Shown here: positions 31,048-39,856 of the stretch, piece after piece
Layout of the letters: every line of letters begins with the position of its first letter
How positions within the stretch are numbered: the first letter of the stretch is position 1
From: Bradyrhizobium algeriense
Lineage (GTDB): Bacteria; Pseudomonadota; Alphaproteobacteria; Rhizobiales; Xanthobacteraceae
Direction: 5' to 3'
Assembly: GCF_003062295.1 (NCBI RefSeq)
Contig: NZ_PYCN01000017.1
Location: 1 to 64,000, forward strand
DNA length: 64,000 nt
The notes under the pieces: model-generated
The model's input: the letters and a program-made list of their open reading frames with translations, nothing else
Told to the model about the DNA's origin: nothing
The model's database searches: none
Made by a program: the position numbers and the translations under genes

Positions 31048-33768
31048 GTGAAACGATATCGGCCGCATATTTTCGTGATGATTGCGCTCGCAATCGTGTT
31101 GGCGGGCGGCTGGCACAATTCGCTTCGCCACGCATTGGCCGACCTGCGCTTTGCCTGGCAGTCGCGCCAGGCCTCTGGCGATATCGTGGTGATCGCGATC
31201 GACGCATCGTCGATCGAGAGGGTCGGCGTCTGGCCGTGGCCGCGCCTGCTCCACGCCGAGTTGGTCCGGCAGCTTCAGAAGGCGGACGTCCAGGACATCG
31301 CGCTCGATGTCGACTTCTCCACGCCCTCCGACGCGGCGTCGGACCGGAACTTTGCCGAAGCCCTGCAGAGCGCCGGCGGATCGGTCGTGCTGCCCTCCTT
31401 CCAGCAGCCCCGCACCGACAGGACAACGCTTCACGTCAATCGCCCGTTGCAGCAATTCGCCGAACATTCCTGGCCGGCGCTCGTCAATGTCGAGGTCGGA
31501 CCCGATGGCCTCGTCCGCCGTTACCCGTTCGGCGAGAAGCTGGACGACAAATTCGTGCCCGCGATGGCGGCCGTGCTCGCCGGCCAATACGATGAGAAGC
31601 GCGCGCCCTTTCTGATCGACTTCAGCATCCGAACGGCAGGAATCCCCAAAGTATCCTTTGCCGACGTGCTGCGCGGCGACCCGGCGACACTGCAAAAGCT
31701 GCAGGGCAAGAAGGTCGTCGTCGGCGGCACGGCGCTCGAACTCGGTGACCGCTTCAGCGTCCCGAACGGCGCGATCGTGTCCGGCCCCGTGCTGCAAACA
31801 CTGGCCGCGGAATCGCTGCTGCAGAACCGCGCGCTGCAATGGACTTCGCAAATCGTCACGCTGACCGGCCTCGCTTTGCTCGCCTTGCTCATGCTGTTCT
31901 CATGGCGGCGCCTTTCCGCCGGCAAGCGCGTGGCGCTGCTCGTCGCAACTTCTGTCGGCCTCGAAACAGGTGCGCTTGCGCTGCAGGCGGCTTTCCCCCT
32001 CATTCTCGACACCTCGCTGTTTCATATCGCCATCATCGTCTACATCGCCGCGATCGCGCTCGACGAAATCGACATCCGCGATCTGCTCGGCCGCGTCGCC
32101 GAAAACCGCTTTCAGCGCGTGGCGATGTCGCTCGGCGACGGCCTGATCTGCACCGATTCCAATTACCTGATCACGGTCTGGAATCCCGGCGCGACCGCTA
32201 TCTTCGGCTACCAGCCCGAGGAGATGATCGGCCGGCCGTTCGACGAGATTTGCGCGCGCGATGCGGATACGCCTGCATTTTCCGTCAGGGATGCAGCAGC
32301 ACTCGCCGCCGGCACGGTGATCGAGTTCGACGCACGCCGCAGCGACGGCGAGGTGTTTCCGGTCGAAGCCAGTTTCTCCGGCTGGCAGGGTACTGATGGA
32401 TTTCAGTTCGGCGCGATCCTACGCGACGTTTCGGTGCGCAAGCGTGAAGCCGAGAGAATTCGATACCTGGCGGAACATGACACGCTGACCGGCCTTATCA
32501 ACCGCAATACCCTTCACGCCAAGCTTGAAGCGAAAATTGCCAAAGCCGGGGCTGACGGCCGCAAGGTAGCGCTGCTGGTGATCGGCATCGACGGCTTCCA
32601 GCAGGTCAACGACATGCTTGGTCATGCCAGTGGCGATCTCGTGCTTCGCGCCATATCAGAGCGGCTGATGGAGGTGATGCCGGCGACGGGCCTGGTCGCG
32701 CGCTTGAGCGGAGACGAGTTCGCCATCGCAGTTCCGGCGAATGCCATCGGCCAAAACGTCAGCCGTTTTGCCGGGCAGATCGGTGCAGGCTTCGACGAAC
32801 CGCTGCTCGTCGGCACGCGTCACCTCCGCGTCAGGGTCAGCATCGGCGCCGCTGTCTTCCCGTTCGACGGACGGACGGCGGCCGAGCTCCTGAGCAACTC
32901 CCACATGGCGCTGAGCCGTGCCAAGGCAACCCGGCGCGGCGGTCACGTGCTGTTCGAGGATTCGATCCGCCGCGAACTGGAAACCCGCTTGACCCTGGAA
33001 GCGGAGCTGGCGCTGGCCGCGGAGCGCAATGAATTCGAACTGTTCTACCAGCCACAAATACAACTGGCCGACGGCAGCCTGGTCGGCGCCGAGGCCCTGA
33101 TCCGCTGGCGTCATCCCGAGCGTGGCCTGGTTTCGCCGGGGGAATTCATGCCGGTTGTCAACACCTCACCGATCTCCGAACGAATAGCGGAGTGGGTTCT
33201 CGAGACCGCCTGCGCCAAGGCGGCCGCCTGGGAGCGCGCCGGACAAAAACTCCGGATAGGCGTCAACCTTTCGCCCTCCCAACTGCACTCGGGTGACCTC
33301 GCAAGCTCGGTCGCGCAGGCCCTTGCCCGCACCGGTTTGAGTCCAACCAATCTTGAGCTCGAGGTCACCGAAGACATCCTGCTCCACGACGAGCAGAGCG
33401 CGCTCAATACGTTCCTGAAGATCCAGGCGCTTGGCGTGCGCCTCGTGTTCGACGATTTCGGCACCGGCTTTGCCAGCCTGAGCTACCTGAAGAAATTCCC
33501 GCTCGATGGACTGAAGATCGACCGCTCTTTCGTGCTCGGATTGCTGGTCAATCCCGACGACGCAGCGATCGTCAGCTCGACCATCGGGCTGAGCAAACAA
33601 CTGGGCCTGTCGGTCATCGCCGAAGGCATCGAGGATCGCGCCACGGCCGACTTCCTGATCAGGATGGGCTGCGAGGAGGGACAGGGCTATTTCTTCGGAC
33701 GGCCGATGCCGGCGAGCGAGTTCGAAGCCAAATTCCTCACCGCGCGCGCCACTGCCGAGGTGGCGTGA
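31048..33768 (+). CDS. CHASE2-PAS-GGDEF-EAL c-di-GMP protein
   Basis: A 906-aa inner-membrane signalling protein. After an N-terminal helix comes a periplasmic CHASE2 domain, about 30-265 (DIVVIAIDASSIERVGVWPWPR, DIALDVDFSTPSD). Three membrane segments follow at about 272-345, then a PAS domain (VAMSLGDGLICTDSNYLITVWNPGA). The GGDEF domain has the active-site motif SGDEF at 554-558, one residue off canonical. The EAL domain starts EALIRW at 682 and has DDFGTGFASLSYLKKFPLDGLKIDRSF. The EAL catalytic residues look intact, so phosphodiesterase activity is likely. GTG start 31048. Pairing of CHASE2 with an upstream FecR-domain gene is a recurring arrangement. Confidence 0.93.
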   Translation: MKRYRPHIFVMIALAIVLAGGWHNSLRHALADLRFAWQSRQASGDIVVIAIDASSIERVGVWPWPRLLHAELVRQLQKADVQDIALDVDFSTPSDAASDRNFAEALQSAGGSVVLPSFQQPRTDRTTLHVNRPLQQFAEHSWPALVNVEVGPDGLVRRYPFGEKLDDKFVPAMAAVLAGQYDEKRAPFLIDFSIRTAGIPKVSFADVLRGDPATLQKLQGKKVVVGGTALELGDRFSVPNGAIVSGPVLQTLAAESLLQNRALQWTSQIVTLTGLALLALLMLFSWRRLSAGKRVALLVATSVGLETGALALQAAFPLILDTSLFHIAIIVYIAAIALDEIDIRDLLGRVAENRFQRVAMSLGDGLICTDSNYLITVWNPGATAIFGYQPEEMIGRPFDEICARDADTPAFSVRDAAALAAGTVIEFDARRSDGEVFPVEASFSGWQGTDGFQFGAILRDVSVRKREAERIRYLAEHDTLTGLINRNTLHAKLEAKIAKAGADGRKVALLVIGIDGFQQVNDMLGHASGDLVLRAISERLMEVMPATGLVARLSGDEFAIAVPANAIGQNVSRFAGQIGAGFDEPLLVGTRHLRVRVSIGAAVFPFDGRTAAELLSNSHMALSRAKATRRGGHVLFEDSIRRELETRLTLEAELALAAERNEFELFYQPQIQLADGSLVGAEALIRWRHPERGLVSPGEFMPVVNTSPISERIAEWVLETACAKAAAWERAGQKLRIGVNLSPSQLHSGDLASSVAQALARTGLSPTNLELEVTEDILLHDEQSALNTFLKIQALGVRLVFDDFGTGFASLSYLKKFPLDGLKIDRSFVLGLLVNPDDAAIVSSTIGLSKQLGLSVIAEGIEDRATADFLIRMGCEEGQGYFFGRPMPASEFEAKFLTARATAEVA

Positions 33769-33871
33769 CGGCTGCGCGACCTGATCAGACTGAACGATCC
33801 GTTAACGCGACCGCTCAAAACCGAGCTTCGCGGCAACGGTATTTTCCACCTCTGTCCGCTAGCGTCGCCCC

Positions 33872-35140
33872 GTGAACGCGATGGCCGGGCGGCCCCCTCA
33901 AGGTGTCGTCGGTCACATAAATCGCGAACGGGGATTCGGGGAAGTGGCTGACATTGCCGACACATCGACGGCTCGTCGTGCATCGAGCAAGGACGCGGAT
34001 GCACATGCGCCAGACGCCGTCGGGGCGCTGACGCCGCTCGCCCGCATTTCCGCGCCCCAATGGCGCGCGCTCTCGACGCGCGCCGCCGAACCGAACGGCT
34101 ATTATTTGCCCGAATGGGAATTAGCGGTGAACGCTTCGGCGCGGGGCCGCGGCGACACCGACGCGCTCGGCGCGCGGCGCGATGCTTCCAGCCTGATCGG
34201 CCTGGTGCCTGTGATCTCGATGTGGCGCGCCTACAAAATCCCGCTGCCCGCCTTGGTCAGCGCCGATCCCTACGGCACGCTTTGCACGCCACTGCTTGAT
34301 CGCGACATGGCGGAGGAAGCCGTTACGGGCATTCTGCAGCAGGCCCGGCAGGCTGGCGCGCATGCGCTGATCTTCCGCGCCACCTCGCTCGATGGCGCGG
34401 CCATGAAAGCCTTTACCGACGTGCTGCATCGCAGCCGCATGCAGCCCGTTGTGCTGCAATCGCATGTCCGCGCCTGCCTTGATACCACCGGTGATGCCGA
34501 CGAAGTGCTGCGCGAGGCGCTGGGCGCGAAGAAACTGAAGGAACTGCGCCGCCAGCGCAATCGCCTCGCCGAACACGGTGCTATCAACTTCGACGTGGCG
34601 AGGACGCCCGCCGAAATGACCACCGCCGTCGAAACATTCCTGATGCTGGAGGCCAGCGGCTGGAAGGGCCAGCGCGGCACCGCGCTCGGCCAGGACGACG
34701 GCGATGCGGCCTTCGTCCGCCGCGCCACGTCAGCGCTGACCGAGACCGGCCAGTGCGAGCTCGTGACGTTGCGGGCCGGAGAGACACCGGTGGCAGCCGC
34801 CATCGTACTGCGCCATCAGGATCGCGCCTTCTACTTCAAGCTCGGCGTCGACGAGCGCTTTGCGAAGTTTTCACCGGGCGTGCAGCTGACGCTGGAATTG
34901 ACCCGGTATCTCTGCGCGGATCCGGCCATTTCAATGGTGGATTCCACCGCCGCCCCCGACCATCCCATGATCAACCCGATCTGGCGCGGACGCCTTGCGA
35001 TCGGCGACGTCTTGATCCCGCTGCGACGGGGCGATCCGGTCGTGTCGTTGATCCGCGCCGCGCTCGGCTTGCGCAGCGCGATCCGCGAGCCGGTACGCCG
35101 CTTGGTTCATTTCGCCAGATCCCGGCGGGAGAAATCCTAA
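33872..35140 (+). CDS. GNAT/FemAB-like acyltransferase
   Basis: A 422-aa cytosolic protein of the GNAT/FemAB (BioF2-like) type. The N-terminal 45 residues are polar and variable. The first half holds EWELAVNASARGRGDT, SLIGLVPVISMWRAYKIPLP and SADPYGTLCTPLLD. The second half has the typical region KLKELRRQRNRLAEHG, ETFLMLEASGWKGQRGTAL and IVLRHQDRAFYFKLGVDERFAKFSPGVQLTLELTRYL. Members of this class move aminoacyl or acyl groups onto peptidoglycan or polysaccharides; the substrate here is unknown. GTG 33872 is the assumed start. The next gene begins one base after the stop. Confidence 0.75.
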   Translation: MNAMAGRPPQGVVGHINRERGFGEVADIADTSTARRASSKDADAHAPDAVGALTPLARISAPQWRALSTRAAEPNGYYLPEWELAVNASARGRGDTDALGARRDASSLIGLVPVISMWRAYKIPLPALVSADPYGTLCTPLLDRDMAEEAVTGILQQARQAGAHALIFRATSLDGAAMKAFTDVLHRSRMQPVVLQSHVRACLDTTGDADEVLREALGAKKLKELRRQRNRLAEHGAINFDVARTPAEMTTAVETFLMLEASGWKGQRGTALGQDDGDAAFVRRATSALTETGQCELVTLRAGETPVAAAIVLRHQDRAFYFKLGVDERFAKFSPGVQLTLELTRYLCADPAISMVDSTAAPDHPMINPIWRGRLAIGDVLIPLRRGDPVVSLIRAALGLRSAIREPVRRLVHFARSRREKS

Positions 35141-35141
35141 A

Positions 35142-36086
35142 ATGAATACGCTCACCGCCATCGCGCCCGTGATCACGGCCGATCACGACGCACTACGCCG
35201 CGAATTTCCGCTCAAGCCGTTTGCGATCCATCACAAGCTCGCCGGCCATCCGCTGCTGACGCTGCCGCGCATCGCGCAGCTCGCGGCCGAACTGCCGCGC
35301 GATCTGATCGAATATAACTCCGGCAAGGTCGCGATCAGCCAGGATCCGGACGCGATTCCCTCCGTCGACCTCGATCCGGTCGAAGTGGTGAAGCGCATCG
35401 AAACCGCCGGCGCCTGGATGGTGCTCAAGCGCGTGGAGAATTCGCCGGAGTATCGCCGCCTGCTGGAGGACACCCTGCTGTCGGTCGCCCGCGCCCGCGG
35501 CTTCAATAGCCTGCTCGACGCCGGCTTCGAGCAGGTCGAGGGTTTTCTGTTCGTGTCCTCGCCGAACTCGACCACGCCGTTCCATCTCGACAGCGAAGAC
35601 AATTTCTTCGTCCACATCCACGGCGAAAAATTCTTCACGATCTTCGACAATACCGATCGTTCGATCGTCTCCGACGACGAGATCGAGCGCTCGATGACCA
35701 AGCACCGCAACCTGAAATACGACGAAAGCTTTGCGCCGCGCGGCAAGGAATTCCATCTGTTCGCGGGCGACGGCTGCTACGTGCCATACCAATGGCCGCA
35801 CTGGGTGCGCACATCAGGCTCGTTCTCGATCTCGATGGCGATCACCTGGAAAACGCGCGAAGTGCGGCGGCTGAACGACCTGCACTTCTTCAACTCGATG
35901 CTGCGCGGCATCGGCCTGCCGCAACATCCGCCCGGCAAGCAGCCAGTGCGCGATGCGCTGAAGCTCGCGTTCTATCGCATGGTGACGACGGCCATCAAAC
36001 CGCTGCGCGCCTCGATGGCGATGCGCCGCATGCTGCGGCGGATCGCGCTCGGCAAACGGGCGAATTACTATTTGAAGGGGGCGTAA
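35142..36086 (+). CDS. Cupin/JmjC-like oxygenase
   Basis: A 314-aa protein with a JmjC/cupin_8-like fold, expected to be an Fe(II)/2-oxoglutarate oxygenase. The metal-binding motif is probably HLDSEDNFFVHIHGEKFFTIF, with HxD at its start, and the distal histidine is in YQWPHWVRTSGSFSISMAITW. The C-terminal 80 residues are basic and helical (MRRMLRRIALGKRANYYLKG). ATG 35142 is one base from the stop of the GNAT/FemAB-like gene, which indicates coupled translation and a joint role. The substrate is unknown. Confidence 0.7.
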   Translation: MNTLTAIAPVITADHDALRREFPLKPFAIHHKLAGHPLLTLPRIAQLAAELPRDLIEYNSGKVAISQDPDAIPSVDLDPVEVVKRIETAGAWMVLKRVENSPEYRRLLEDTLLSVARARGFNSLLDAGFEQVEGFLFVSSPNSTTPFHLDSEDNFFVHIHGEKFFTIFDNTDRSIVSDDEIERSMTKHRNLKYDESFAPRGKEFHLFAGDGCYVPYQWPHWVRTSGSFSISMAITWKTREVRRLNDLHFFNSMLRGIGLPQHPPGKQPVRDALKLAFYRMVTTAIKPLRASMAMRRMLRRIALGKRANYYLKGA

Positions 36087-36088
36087 TC

Positions 36089-36175
36089 GTAGCCCGGGTG
36101 AAGCGAAGCGTAACCCGGGGCCGGTGCATATGAGATGCGAAAGTCCCGGATTGCGCTTCGCTCCATCCGGGCTAC
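36089..36175. repeat. Imperfect inverted repeat, 31-base arms
   Basis: Arms 36089-36119 (starting GTAGCCCGGGTGAAGCGAAG) and 36145-36175 are near reverse complements with a few mismatches. The motif is related to the repeat at 10028-10117 (shared AAGCGAAGCG core). It lies between two convergent genes. Confidence 0.85.
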
Positions 36176-36183
36176 GAGTAAGA

Positions 36184-36822
36184 CTACTGCAGCGGCGAAT
36201 GCGGCGCCGGCAGCATGATGGTCGAGTGCATTTCCTCGAGGAAGCCCGGCCCCTTGCCGAGAAATTCCTGCCAGGCCGGATCCTTCATCGCGTTGCCGCG
36301 GGCTTCGGCACGGGCGTTCAGGCTGGGATAGGCCCAGATGTGGCAGGCCTCGTTCGGCTGCCCCGCTTCGGTCGTCCAGAGGCCTACGATCTTTGAATAT
36401 TTCTCGCGCTCCGGCAGCACCGCGGTAAACGCGTCGAGCCACTGCTTGAGGCCACCGGCAGGCTTGCCGTGGTAGTTGCGGAGTTCGTAGACATTGCCCG
36501 TCGATGCCGGCGCAACCGGCGGCCGCACCGCGTTCATCAGGCGGACCTCCTGACGCACCAGCAAGGGGCGGATCAGCGGCACATACTCGCCGGTCCAGCG
36601 CGGGTTCTTCGCAAGCTCCGCACGCATCCGCGCGCGCTCGTCAAAGCTGTTGTAGCTCCACATGTGCAGGACCTGATTGAGCGGCCCGATCTCGGTCGAC
36701 CAATAGCCTTCGAGCTTGCCGTAATCATCCTTGCGGATCTCGCGCGACACCGTGCTCGCGGCCTTGATCATGTCGCCGAGCGTGCCGGGCTTTACGGTGT
36801 AGGTTCGCAGTTCGTAGATCAT
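36184..36822 (-). CDS. NIPSNAP family protein
   Basis: A 212-aa protein with two NIPSNAP/ferredoxin-like repeats: the first begins MIYELRTYTVKPGTLGDMIK and ends near WTGEYVPLIRPLLVRQEV; the second begins VYELRNYHGKPAGGLKQWL and ends near EFLGKGPGFLEEMHSTIM. These small dimeric alpha-beta barrels often act in aromatic or stress-related metabolism. GGGGAGG before ATG 36822 supports the start. The neighbours give no pathway. Confidence 0.88.
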   Translation of the reverse strand: MIYELRTYTVKPGTLGDMIKAASTVSREIRKDDYGKLEGYWSTEIGPLNQVLHMWSYNSFDERARMRAELAKNPRWTGEYVPLIRPLLVRQEVRLMNAVRPPVAPASTGNVYELRNYHGKPAGGLKQWLDAFTAVLPEREKYSKIVGLWTTEAGQPNEACHIWAYPSLNARAEARGNAMKDPAWQEFLGKGPGFLEEMHSTIMLPAPHSPLQ

Positions 36823-36903
36823 GGATGCCTCCCCAAATGTCGTTGTTGTTTATTGTTGGGGACGACACTCACTGTCAAACGCTACACTGCGCCCGCGGAG
36901 AGA

Positions 36904-36975
36904 AGCCCCTCACCCCGACCCTCTAAGAGCAAGCTTTCGCTCGTCTCGACCCCGCAAGAGCGGGGCGAGGGAGAA
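36904..36975. repeat. Dispersed GC-rich repeat
   Basis: The unit CCCTCACCCCGACCCTCT at the left is partly reversed at the right (GCGGGGCGAGGG). In between, CCCCGC-AAGA-GCGGGG is a perfect short hairpin. This is a widespread intergenic element in Bradyrhizobium and other bacteria. Confidence 0.7.
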
Positions 36976-36987
36976 GAAAGCCGACCG

Positions 36988-37653
36988 CTACTCCGCTGCC
37001 TGCGCGTTGATTTCGCCGGATACCTGGCGGATGGCGCGGGCGAGCTGCTCGGCGGGCTGCGCGCCCGACACCGCGTATTTCTGCGCGAAGATGAAAGTGG
37101 GGACGCCGGAGATGCCCTTGTCGGATGCCTCCTGCGCCTGGCCGGAAATCAGCGCGACATCCTCGTCGGTAGCAAGCCGCCTGCGCACGTCATCGGCATC
37201 GAGGCCGACATCGGCCGCGGCCTGCACCAGCACGTTGACGTCGGTCAGGTCGCCGCCATCGCGGAAATACAATTCCATCAGGCGCTGCTTCATCTCGGCC
37301 GATTTGCCCTGCGCCTCCGCCCAGTGGATCAAACGGTGGCAATCGATGGTGTTCGGCTGGCGCTTCACGAGTTCGGGCCGGTAGGTCAGCCCCTCCTCGC
37401 CCGCGGCCGCCACGACGCGGCCGGCGATGCCCTTGTAGGCTTCGACCGAGCCGAATTTTGCGGTGAGATATTCGTCGCGGCTGATGCCCTCGCGTGGTAC
37501 CCAGGAATTGAGGAAGAACGGCCGCCAGCGCACTTCGACGGGAACATCAGGCACCAGCGCCAGCGCGTTCTCGATCCGGCGTTTGCCGATATAGCACCAC
37601 GGGCAGACCACGTCGGAGACGATGTCGATCTTGAGGGGTTTTAGGGTGCTCAT
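36988..37653 (-). CDS. DsbA/FrnE-like thioredoxin-fold oxidoreductase
   Basis: A 221-aa cytosolic protein of the DsbA family, FrnE-like subgroup. The redox motif is CPWC in IDIVSDVVCPWCYIGKRRIE (about residues 9-28). Further marks are VEVRWRPFFLNSWVPREGISRDEYL, and DCHRLIHWAEAQGK in the helical insertion. The C-terminal thioredoxin part carries GISGVPTFIFAQKYAVSGAQP with the cis-proline. The family isomerises or reduces disulfides or small molecules such as polyketides. GGAGAC before ATG 37653 supports the start. Confidence 0.87.
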   Translation of the reverse strand: MSTLKPLKIDIVSDVVCPWCYIGKRRIENALALVPDVPVEVRWRPFFLNSWVPREGISRDEYLTAKFGSVEAYKGIAGRVVAAAGEEGLTYRPELVKRQPNTIDCHRLIHWAEAQGKSAEMKQRLMELYFRDGGDLTDVNVLVQAAADVGLDADDVRRRLATDEDVALISGQAQEASDKGISGVPTFIFAQKYAVSGAQPAEQLARAIRQVSGEINAQAAE

Positions 37654-37905
37654 CGGCGTCTCCTCGAGGGCTCATCGGGGCTCAAAAATGATGCCCGCAA
37701 AGTAAGCCAAATGGGCCGCCAAACAAGGCCGCCAGCCGCATGTCTCACATCTGGTGCGGATCTGATCTCAACAGAACGACTGGATCACAATCTAAGAGTG
37801 CGCAGTATACACATACAACGGGAGTGTGGGAAAGGGGCGATCGCCCCCGCTTCATTGTCGTGTTAGCGTAAAGGTTGTATCGCTCCGGTAGCGAAAGGAG
37901 GACAA

Positions 37906-38379
37906 ATGGACATCTCGGAACGACTCCGAACCGCAATCGAGACCTCGGTGCTTTGCTGGCTCGCTACCGTGGATGCAGACGGTCAGCCGAACGTCAGCCC
38001 AAAGGAAATCTTCTGCATGGGCGCAGGCCCCAATGAGGTGTTGGTGGCCGAGATCGCGTCGCCAGTAAGTAAGAGAAACATATCCAAAAATCCTAAAGTT
38101 TGTATTAGCGCAGTCGATATCTTTGCGCAGAAGGGCATTAAGGCCTACGGCATCGCCGCGCTAGTAACTCCCGCAGAACCGAACTTTGCTGCGATTGTGC
38201 AGCCTCTTACACGAATGGCGGGACCTGAGTTCAACATACGCGCCGTAATTCGAGTTGCGGTTAGCAGAGTCGCGCCAATTCTTGCTCCCAGCTACATCAT
38301 ATTCCCCGAAAGGGCCGAGGAAGAGCAACGGCGACGTGCGTTCAAAACTTATGGGGTGCAAGAGTGCCAAGTGAAATAG
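37906..38379 (+). CDS. PNPOx-like flavin-binding protein
   Basis: A 157-aa protein of the pyridoxamine 5'-phosphate oxidase-like split barrel family. It begins with a helix and ATVDADGQPNVSPKEIFCMGAG, then LVAEIASPVSKRNISKNPKVCISAVD, the FMN-binding sheet, and GIKAYGIAAL. These proteins bind FMN or F420 and reduce small substrates; which is unknown here. AAAGGAGG before ATG 37906 is the best ribosome binding site in the region. A perfect 14-base palindrome (GGGGCGATCGCCCC, 37834-37847) lies about 60 bases upstream. Local base composition seems more AT-rich than in the neighbours, which may reflect transfer. Confidence 0.85.
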   Translation: MDISERLRTAIETSVLCWLATVDADGQPNVSPKEIFCMGAGPNEVLVAEIASPVSKRNISKNPKVCISAVDIFAQKGIKAYGIAALVTPAEPNFAAIVQPLTRMAGPEFNIRAVIRVAVSRVAPILAPSYIIFPERAEEEQRRRAFKTYGVQECQVK

Positions 38380-38424
38380 AGGGTCGCCCGCTCCAGGACA
38401 TTGAGCAAGCAACGGCAGCGAGTG

Positions 38425-39129
38425 TCAAGGCGCCAGATACTGCAACAGCCTTGGATCGTTGCGAACCTCCTGCGCCGATCCGGTGAGCGCGACCCTTCCA
38501 CGATCGAGCACAAAGGCCCGGTCTGCGACGCGTAGCGCGAGATCGAGATGCTGTTCCACGATCACGACGGCGATCTCCCTGGCGAGCAGGATCAGACGTT
38601 CGGTGATTTCCTCGATCACGCCGATCCAGACGCCTTCGGTCGGCTCATCCAGCAGCAATACCCGCGGGTTCGACAACAAGGCACGGCCGATCGCGAGCAT
38701 CTTGCGCTCGCCGCCGGACAATGTGCCGGCGACCTGATCCATCCGCTGGCCCAGTTTTGGAAATATCTCCAGCACACGATTAACGGCCTGGCTGTCGCGG
38801 TTGGTCAGCGCGCCGACGGCGAGATTGTCGCGCACCGAAAGCCTGCCGAACACGGAGTGCTCCTGCGGCACGTAGCCCAACCCGAGGCGAATGCGCTGCT
38901 CTGTGGCTAGCTGGCCGACGCTGCGGGCATCGAGACTGACGGAGCCGCCGAGCAGCGGCAATTCTCCGACGATGGCCTTCATCAACGTGGTCTTGCCGGC
39001 GCCGTTGCGGCCAAGGATGGCGACGCCGCCGCGCCAGGGAACGCCCAGCGTGACACCGAACAGCACCTGGCTGCGGCCATAGCCCGCATCAACATTCTGG
39101 ATATCGAGATACTTGTCCTCGTTAGGCAC
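38425..39129 (-). CDS. livF: Branched-chain/amide ABC ATPase LivF-like
   Basis: A 234-aa ABC ATPase of the LivF type. Walker A is GRNGAGKTTLMKA, the signature is LSGGERKMLAIGRAL, and Walker B is VLLLDEPTEGV. It is the last gene of the amide-type transporter operon and overlaps livG by 8 bases. With LivG it powers import of the substrate through LivHM. Which of the amide or branched-chain amino acid substrates is carried is not certain. Confidence 0.93.
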   Translation of the reverse strand: MPNEDKYLDIQNVDAGYGRSQVLFGVTLGVPWRGGVAILGRNGAGKTTLMKAIVGELPLLGGSVSLDARSVGQLATEQRIRLGLGYVPQEHSVFGRLSVRDNLAVGALTNRDSQAVNRVLEIFPKLGQRMDQVAGTLSGGERKMLAIGRALLSNPRVLLLDEPTEGVWIGVIEEITERLILLAREIAVVIVEQHLDLALRVADRAFVLDRGRVALTGSAQEVRNDPRLLQYLAP

Positions 39130-39856
39130 GGCGGAGATAGACCTCCTGAACCCGGGCGCTCGACTGAATATGCTGCACCGAACCGGTATCCAGCACGCTG
39201 CCCTGATCGAGCACGGTCAGCCGATCGCAGATGTCGCGAATGAAATCGAGATCATGCTCGACGATGACGAGGGAGCAGCGCTTCTTGATCGGCTGCAGCA
39301 GTTCGCCGGTAACCCGCCGTTCCTCGAGGCTCATGCCGCCGGTCGGTTCGTCCAGCAGCAGGAGTCTTGGCTCGGGCGCCAGCGCCATCGCGATTTCAAG
39401 CCACTGCTGCTGGCCGTGGGAGAGCGCGGAGGCCGGATCCGCCGCCCGGTCCACCAGACGGAATTGTTCGAGCATGGCCATGGCGCGGTCGTGCAGGATT
39501 CCGCGGGTGCGCGAGAACACCAGCCGGGGAAGCGACGTCTGCGCCTGCAGCGCCAGCAGAATGTTGTCGTACAGCGTCAATGCCGGCAGCACGCTGGTGA
39601 TCTGGAACTTGAGGCTCATGCCGGCCCGCGCCCGCTCGGCAGGAGAGGCTTGCGAGATATCGCGGCCGCCAAACGTCACCGTGCCCGACGTCGGGATTTC
39701 AGCACCGGCGACGCATTTCATCAGCGTGCTCTTGCCCGAGCCGTTGGGTCCGATCAAGCCGTGGAATTCGTTCTCCGCGACCGTAAGATCCGCACCGTTC
39801 AGGGCCGTCAGCTTGCCGAATATCTTGACCAGGCCTCGCGCTTCAAGAAGATCCAT
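39122..39856 (-). CDS. livG: Branched-chain/amide ABC ATPase LivG-like
   Basis: A 244-aa ABC ATPase of the LivG type. Walker A is GPNGSGKSTLMKC, the signature is LSHGQQQWLEIAMAL (an LSHGQ variant typical of LivG), and Walker B is LLLLDEPTGGM. It overlaps the 3' end of livM by 14 bases and the 5' end of livF by 8, so the three genes are translated together. Confidence 0.93.
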   Translation of the reverse strand: MDLLEARGLVKIFGKLTALNGADLTVAENEFHGLIGPNGSGKSTLMKCVAGAEIPTSGTVTFGGRDISQASPAERARAGMSLKFQITSVLPALTLYDNILLALQAQTSLPRLVFSRTRGILHDRAMAMLEQFRLVDRAADPASALSHGQQQWLEIAMALAPEPRLLLLDEPTGGMSLEERRVTGELLQPIKKRCSLVIVEHDLDFIRDICDRLTVLDQGSVLDTGSVQHIQSSARVQEVYLRRA

